Below are positions 58,942-64,000 of a stretch of 64,000 nucleotides of DNA, in pieces. Source of the DNA: Mesodorylaimus sp. YZB2_4 (lineage: Eukaryota; Nematoda; Enoplea; Dorylaimida; Dorylaimidae); contig JASANH010001668.1 of assembly GCA_030248295.1 (NCBI GenBank), positions 868,001 to 932,000 of the forward strand, given 5' to 3'. The first letter of the stretch is position 1; each line of letters opens with the position of its first letter. The translations under genes were made by a program, and so were the position numbers. The notes under the pieces were generated by a model. That model did no database searches. It was not told where the DNA came from and saw only the letters and a program-made list of their open reading frames with translations.

Positions 58942-61900
58942 CTATTCCGTGGGCTTGGGTGGTCGCTCAATAGCCGATTCTGACTGAACGACAGCTTCGA
59001 TTGCGGTATCTATGGTCGATTTCTTCCTGATCGGAGTCGACGAGGCAGCCAAGCGATCAGTACACTGGTCAATCAGATTCTGAAACGAAACATGAAACAC
59101 GTAAAGTAGCGCGAAGTAATGTTATGGTTCTTTTTACCCCCCGCCCCCCCCCCCCCCCAAATTTATAATCAAAAAAAAAGGGAGCCCAGACAGGGGAGAA
59201 AAACACCCCCCGCCCCAGGCGGGCCTTTTAGAACCCGTTTGAATTTTTCCTTTAAGAGGCACTGTCTGTAAGAATCGACTCCAAATCGGCCAACCTTGAA
59301 AAATGACCCCCATGTATAATTACATATCTCGAAAGTAGATGCCATGGGGACCACGAAAACGATAATCATTTCACGGCCAGGTCACTATTCATGGAACAGG
59401 ACCCGTTAAAAAATTTTTGGTGTCCAAAAAATGTGGGTTTCGAAAAAACCCTTACAGCTCGACTAATATGCAGTTGAAAAGATTCGGGCGCAGCTGGTGA
59501 AAAAGAGCACCTTTTTCTCTACAAAACCATGATACCTTGCATGAAACAGCCTCTTTCTATAATTGACAAAATTGGATCAAACACAAAATTTCATGCAAGA
59601 GTTTTCACTAAAATTCATCTCATTCATGCATTTGTGCGAAAAAGCACTTTATTTTACTACGATATATGTAAAAAGAGATGGGCTTTCAAATGAGACCATC
59701 CGCGTCAAAAATAAGTGGATCGCAGATTGTCACGACCCGTTTAAACACAAAAACCACCTACCCGGCGCGCAAATTTCAAAATTCCCGCGCTTTTTTCGGT
59801 CGTCTGCTGTGAGCGCCGGCGGCTGCTCCTCAAATTAGCTCTGCTTAGCGATTTTGATCGTTTTGTTTTTCTTGATTAGGAGTGTATAATCAATACTTTC
59901 GTGTGCAGAAAGTTTGTGTTGTTAAGGTGCATTGTAATGTAATAATTAGAAGGCACCTTAACAACACAAACTTTCTGTACACGAAAGGTTATCGTCGGAT
60001 TTGCGAATTGTGGTGTTATTGCCGTTGCCATCGCCTTATCTCGACAATACATATTGCTGATGGTGAGTTCATCGATAAAAGTCCTTATGTACTGACTCTC
60101 TGCGTTTTAGGGCTGCAGGATGCGCAACAAACAGCACCTGTGCTGTAGTAAAACGGATTCCAGTTCACCTGGACGGTTTTCAGCCATCAAGACCAGACCT
60201 TCAAGCGAGAAGAGCTCAATCTTAATCATCATTTGGCCTATTACCATATCGACTCTGTCCTCAATCGATGAAAATATGCCCGCTAATGTCTTCGATCAAT
60301 GCAAAACGAACTTTCGGTTAAATTTGATCTCTGGGTTTTAATGTCTTTGTTGAACCGCGCTATTATTTATTCAATGTATTGGATTAATGTCATTTCTTGT
60401 GTCATCTCACGTTCAATCATCTGAAAGACGAAACAATACAAATAGAATACTGGGCTGGCACGACACGAAATTTACAATAGCGATATGCTATGACGCCTGA
60501 CAAAGTCTAGCATATCATACCATAGATAATTCTACTGCTACCATCAAAAGCCCCATGAACCCTACAGCAAGATGTCTTAGAACGCAGAACAAAATAATGA
60601 AAATGGTAATCACTAATTTGGCACACGGCTACCACTTTGCTGTGAGTAGATGAGAGAACATATTCGGCATTGCTGGGGAAACACATTCTTGTCAATAATA
60701 AAATGGCCGCCAAATTAATCCGTATGCTGGAATGAAATTCAAAAGACCGTTCCAATTTGACTCGGCAGCTCCATGAAACAAAAAAAATTTCTTTGTCTTG
60801 AACTTCGAACCCATCTAGCAAATTTTGTCCATAAGCCGAGGATCGATGCATGAAATAAACAATTACCTTCCGAAATCTGCATTTTTGTGGAAATTTTAGT
60901 ATGATGTAGACAATGTGGGAGGAGCAAATATTTTCAACAAACGAAAATATCGAAAAGCACACATAATTAATCCGAATAAAACTATTGCATTTTTTTAGCA
61001 AGGATATTTGAGGAGCGGCCGCCGGCGCTCACAGCAGACAGCCGAACAAAAAGTGCGGGAAGGTTGAATTTTGCGCGCCGATTAGGTGGTTTTTGTGTTC
61101 GGGCGGGTCGTGACAATGTCCGATCCACTTATTTTTGACGCGGATGGTCTCATTTGAAAGCCTATCTCTTTTTACATGTAATGTATGAAAATAAAGTGCT
61201 TTTTCGCTCAAATGCATGAATGAGATGAATTTTAGTGAAATCTCTTGCATGAACTTTTGTGTTTGAGATAATTTTGTCAATTATAGAAAGAGGCTGTTTC
61301 ATGCAAGATATCATGGGTTTGTAGAGAAAAAGGTGCTCTTTTTCATGAGCTGCGCCCGAATCTTTTTAACTGCATATTAGTCGAGCTATAAGGGTTTTTT
61401 CGAAACCCACATTTTTTAAACACCAAAAATTTTTGAACGGGTCCTGTTCCATGAATAGTGACCTTGTCGTGCAATGATTATCGTTTTCGTGGTCCCCATG
61501 GCATCTACTTCCGAGATATGTAATAATATAGAGAGGTCATTTTTCAAGGTTGGCCATTTTTTGGTCAAATTAGTCGATTCTTACAGACAGTGCCTCTTAA
61601 TCGTTTGAGACTCGTGACCATTTGTATTGGAATTCTGGTTGTTCATTTTTATTCAATAAGAAGGGACGCTTGCCGTTGCTGTTGTGATCAATAACAGCCA
61701 AGGCTGACCGAGCGCTGTAAGATTCCCGCTGAAAAAATTCGCGCTTCGGGGCATACTTCAGTCGCACGTTGTGGTAAGTTTCCAACTCGCTCGTAAACAG
61801 TCCCATTGAACATTGAAGGCGAATTTATACTTCACTGCGGGTGAGGGCCGGGCGAGGGCCGCACAGGGGTAAAAGTAAGTTTCGAGCTTACTGTAGCCCG

Positions 61901-62896
61901 GGCTTGGCCCGTCACCCGTCGACCCGCGCCCTCTGGCAGTATAAACGCTACAAACCAGTTCTCTGTGCGACAGAGTATCCACACGGGCTGATGTGCGTAG
62001 GATACTCTGTCAACTTTCGCCACCCTGAGAGCGGCCTTGAGGGTCTGCTCCAGGGTCGCTCTCGCGCGTCCTAGCAGACATGTATATGAATGCGCGAACT
62101 GTGCGCGGCCGAGTGGCTACTGTAACCGCTGTAGTTTCAGATTTTCGCTCGTGTTTTACCATTTTTTGCTTTCTTTTTCCATTCGTGAGACTCAAGCAAG
62201 CAAAAATCACAAAACGAAAAATGTGCAAATTCAAATTCAGACCAACAGGCACATCGTTTTCGTTGTATTCATCATGGAGACCAAAATACAAAATGCGAAC
62301 ACAGATAAAACAAAGAAAAACTAGTTCGATTCATCAATGTGATCAACAGAAGCGGGTTCTAAAACAAAAATTGTCATCTCTTAGTCTCGAGAACATTTTT
62401 TAATATTGAAAACACTCACCTTTGTCTTACAATATTCCAATCGACAAGCTTCCTGTAGGCCTAATTCCGCCTTTTCGTAATTCGTCGTATTGTAAAGCAC
62501 CGATCTATAAAAGAGCATAATGAATAAACAACCTAGAAAAGTTAGCGACTGTATCAGTAAAATTGAAACTACTCATGCACATCATTGTTTTCCCCAGAGC
62601 AAGAAAGTGACTACGTGAGTCCTCGAATTTTACATAAACGGGCGGTTAATCTTCACTGATTATCACTTCCTTCCTACATTATTTGCTTTTCTCCGATAGG
62701 CCTACTGAAAAATTCCCCTAAATCCTTAAAGGATGCAAACAGTTCTCAGAATGACGAAAAAAACCACGCTTTTGTGAATTCATAAACTATCTCACCTGTC
62801 TTTCTTCGCTTCGAGAATAAAAAATGTTCCGAAGTTTGATGCGATTACATACAGGCGAAATTTTTCATGATTTGTTCCCCCAAACGGAACCTTCCC
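58942..62896 (-). CDS. Unidentified multi-exon gene, 3' three exons
   Basis: Three exons fit together in frame: 62896-62796, 62504-62420 and 59079-58942, each with GT-AG borders. They encode GKVPFGGTNHEKFRLYVIAS, NFGTFFILEAKKDR, SVLYNTTNYEKAELGLQEAC, RLEYCKTK and NLIDQCTDRLAASSTPIRKK, and end in ERPPKPTE. The Ser/Thr-rich end looks unstructured. Further 5' coding is likely in 63482-63757, where a frame reads EKEFTYFVICRNDENDESKW, QRDIQEGFLGEILENKTK. A donor after AGQK would give the right phase, but I am unsure of that exon's limits. I do not recognise the family. The last intron (3.3 kb) contains the TTAA-bounded element. Confidence 0.5.
59252..61600. mobile_element. 2.35-kb TTAA-bounded element with about 590-bp inverted repeats
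   Basis: The left arm (59252-59838) and right arm (61010-61600) are reverse complements with modest divergence and small gaps. They share GAGGCACTGTCTGTAAGAAT at the tips, GGGACCACGAAAACGAT, TGCATGAAACAGCCTCTTT, GACGCGGATGGTCTCATTTG and GCCGGCGCTCACAGCAGAC. Both tips are TTAA, the target of piggyBac-type insertion. The interior has no transposase that I recognise; the longest frame (60507-61001 minus) matches another copy at 37370-37550 only as DNA. It sits in the last intron of the unidentified gene. An unalloyed poly-C run lies just outside the left tip (59140-59158). Confidence 0.75.
59896..59987 (+). repeat. 35-bp near-perfect hairpin with 22-base loop
   Basis: Arms 59896-59930 (CTTTCGTGTGCAGAAAG...) and 59953-59987 (...CTTTCTGTACACGAAAG) pair over 35 bp with a single G-U-type mismatch. 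It lies just inside the left arm of the TTAA element, in an intron. Size and loop are in the range of a miRNA precursor, but it may simply be a foldback MITE. Confidence 0.6.
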
Positions 62897-63229
62897 CTAA
62901 AATTAAAAACAAAAAATGAAGTAAAATTCGAATTCACAATAGCAATAATACATTTCAGGTACTTCTAGCTACATTTCACGCAAAAAATTCCAATAAAACA
63001 AAGTTTCTCGCCAAGGTTCGCTCCAGGGTCTGCTCTTTCCATGCAGAGCATGACCCTCGCCAGGGTCTGCTCCGCCGTGGAGAGCATAACCCTCGGGAGA
63101 GCACCCTGGAGCACACCCTCGGCCTATCCTACAGCACACAGGACAGGATCCTGTCCAACGAGGGTGGCGAAAGTTGACAGAGTATCCTACGCACATCAGC
63201 CCGCGTGGATACTCTGTCGCACAGAGAAC
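61958..63229. repeat. 69-bp inverted repeat pair, each arm itself palindromic
   Basis: 61958-62026 and 63161-63229 are reverse complements (GTTCTCTGTGCGACAGAGTA, GGATACTCTGTC, AACTTTCGCCACCCT). Inside each arm GACAGAGTATCC and GGATACTCTGTC form a second, smaller hairpin. Two exons of the unidentified gene (62420-62504 and 62796-62896) lie between the arms. GC-rich CCAGGGTCTGCTC words cluster next to both arms (62030-62070 and 63015-63115). Confidence 0.7.
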
Positions 63230-63792
63230 AAACCAGCCCGTCGCTAGCCGAAAAAAGTATAAACGTCACCAATTTCACCCGCGCGCGGTCGGCCTGTTTG
63301 CGGGCGAAATGGCAATAAGTTTCGTTTTTATTGCAACTCGACCCGTTGGTATTCTCCTCTGAACTACTATTCGCCATTTCGACTGAAAATTTTTAAGATA
63401 AGAGTTTCTTGCACAATTTTTTATCCTAGAATTCGAATATCGAATGGAAAATTTAGTCAGCGTTCGCCAAGTATTTTATTTTCACCTTTCTTCAGACCTA
63501 ACTTTCTGGCCAGCGCGCGCTCTGACAAGACGATTGGGAGTGATATCTCTATGACTTATCTTTGTTTTATTTTCTAAGATTTCGCCCAGAAAACCTTCCT
63601 GGATGTCTCGCTGCCACTTGCTTTCGTCATTTTCATCATTACGACAGATTACAAAGTAAGTGAATTCTTTTTCGTGAAATACTGATGGTTTCATTGGGCA
63701 TAAAGTTGGACTGGGATCTGTAACAGTCCATAATATGCGGCTGAACACTCTGAAAGATGGGCTTCATTCAAACCCCTGACTTCTCGTGCAGA

Positions 63793-64000
63793 ATGATTTT
63801 CCGCTTTGACACTCATCGTCATCAGATCGTGCTATTTTTCAGGATCTATCCAGCGTTTGACAGGTCATTCGACCGCATGGACACAAGCGGGTTCCGCGAA
63901 GTTTTAGTTCCTTACAGGTAAGACATTGTATCTCCGCTTCTCATGCAATGTCAGTCGAAGTATTTTCTTGTGTCACTTTCCAGAATGAAAACGGTAACTC
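63793..64000 (+). CDS. Possible partial gene at the right edge
   Basis: After an acceptor-like CTCGTGCAG, the ATG at 63793 opens MIFRFDTHRHQIVLFFRIYP, AFDRSFDRMDTSGFREVLVP up to TACAG|GTAAG at 63920. A second acceptor (TTTCCAG at 63983) rejoins in frame as RMKTVT before the window ends. It overlaps nothing, but the minus strand is also open nearby, so the strand is uncertain. No family is recognised. Confidence 0.25.

Noticed and set aside
60507-61001. 164-codon minus-strand frame as the transposase of the TTAA element
   Set aside because: No DDE motifs. The related copy at 37.4-37.5 kb is not kept open in the same frame, so it is not under coding constraint.

Overview
This is nuclear DNA of an invertebrate animal. 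Genes are split by spliceosomal GT-AG introns, many only about 50-60 bp long, and the spaces between and inside genes are packed with eukaryotic transposable elements (LINEs, BEL/Pao and other LTR relics, a MULE, hAT and mariner-like MITEs, a tyrosine-recombinase element). Protein domains are metazoan in style. Short introns and repeat load would fit a nematode, flatworm, rotifer or similar small-bodied lineage, but nothing in the window fixes the phylum.

The backbone is a family of secreted zinc metalloproteases of the leishmanolysin/invadolysin type (peptidase M8) whose C-terminus carries a kringle domain. Three complete members lie in tandem on the minus strand: 9532-20966, 33005-36412 and 47063-56674. 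I reconstructed six exons for each. Intron phases (1,0,1,2,1) are the same in all three, and the kringle exon lengths (127 and 122 bp) are identical. The reading frames close exactly, giving 713, 724 and 719 residues. A fourth copy at 5427-6434 on the plus strand keeps only the Cys-rich, kringle and tail exons. A relic of exon 1 with a stop codon sits at 30738-30848. The family encodes a signal peptide, HETLH catalytic motif, third-His motif, Cys-rich region, kringle and hydrophobic C-terminal tail, which suggests enzymes delivered to the cell surface or outside.

The introns of these genes hold most of the mobile DNA. The 9.5-21 kb gene contains, antisense, an intact 621-residue tyrosine recombinase (12183-14048) and a nearly full-length LINE with a YADE active site (about 16036-19075). 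The 47-57 kb gene contains a 2.3-kb palindrome made of two inverted MULE transposase copies (51298-53642), a small MITE and a repeat built of GGGTCAGGT-like words.

Between the genes are relics: an L1-like endonuclease fragment (26.9-27.3 kb), an LTR/gag relic (30.9-31.9 kb), three copies of a 530-bp MITE with CAGTCGAGTCC ends (30.1, 36.6, 43.7 kb), a hAT-like MITE (39.2-40.1 kb) and a decayed BEL/Pao element with an EnSpm-like fragment in it (44.2-46.2 kb). At the right end, a minus-strand gene of unknown function (exons between 58942 and 62896, probably extending to 63.8 kb) has a 2.35-kb TTAA-bounded element with about 590-bp inverted repeats in one intron. A small plus-strand terminal exon (58471-58738) converges on it.
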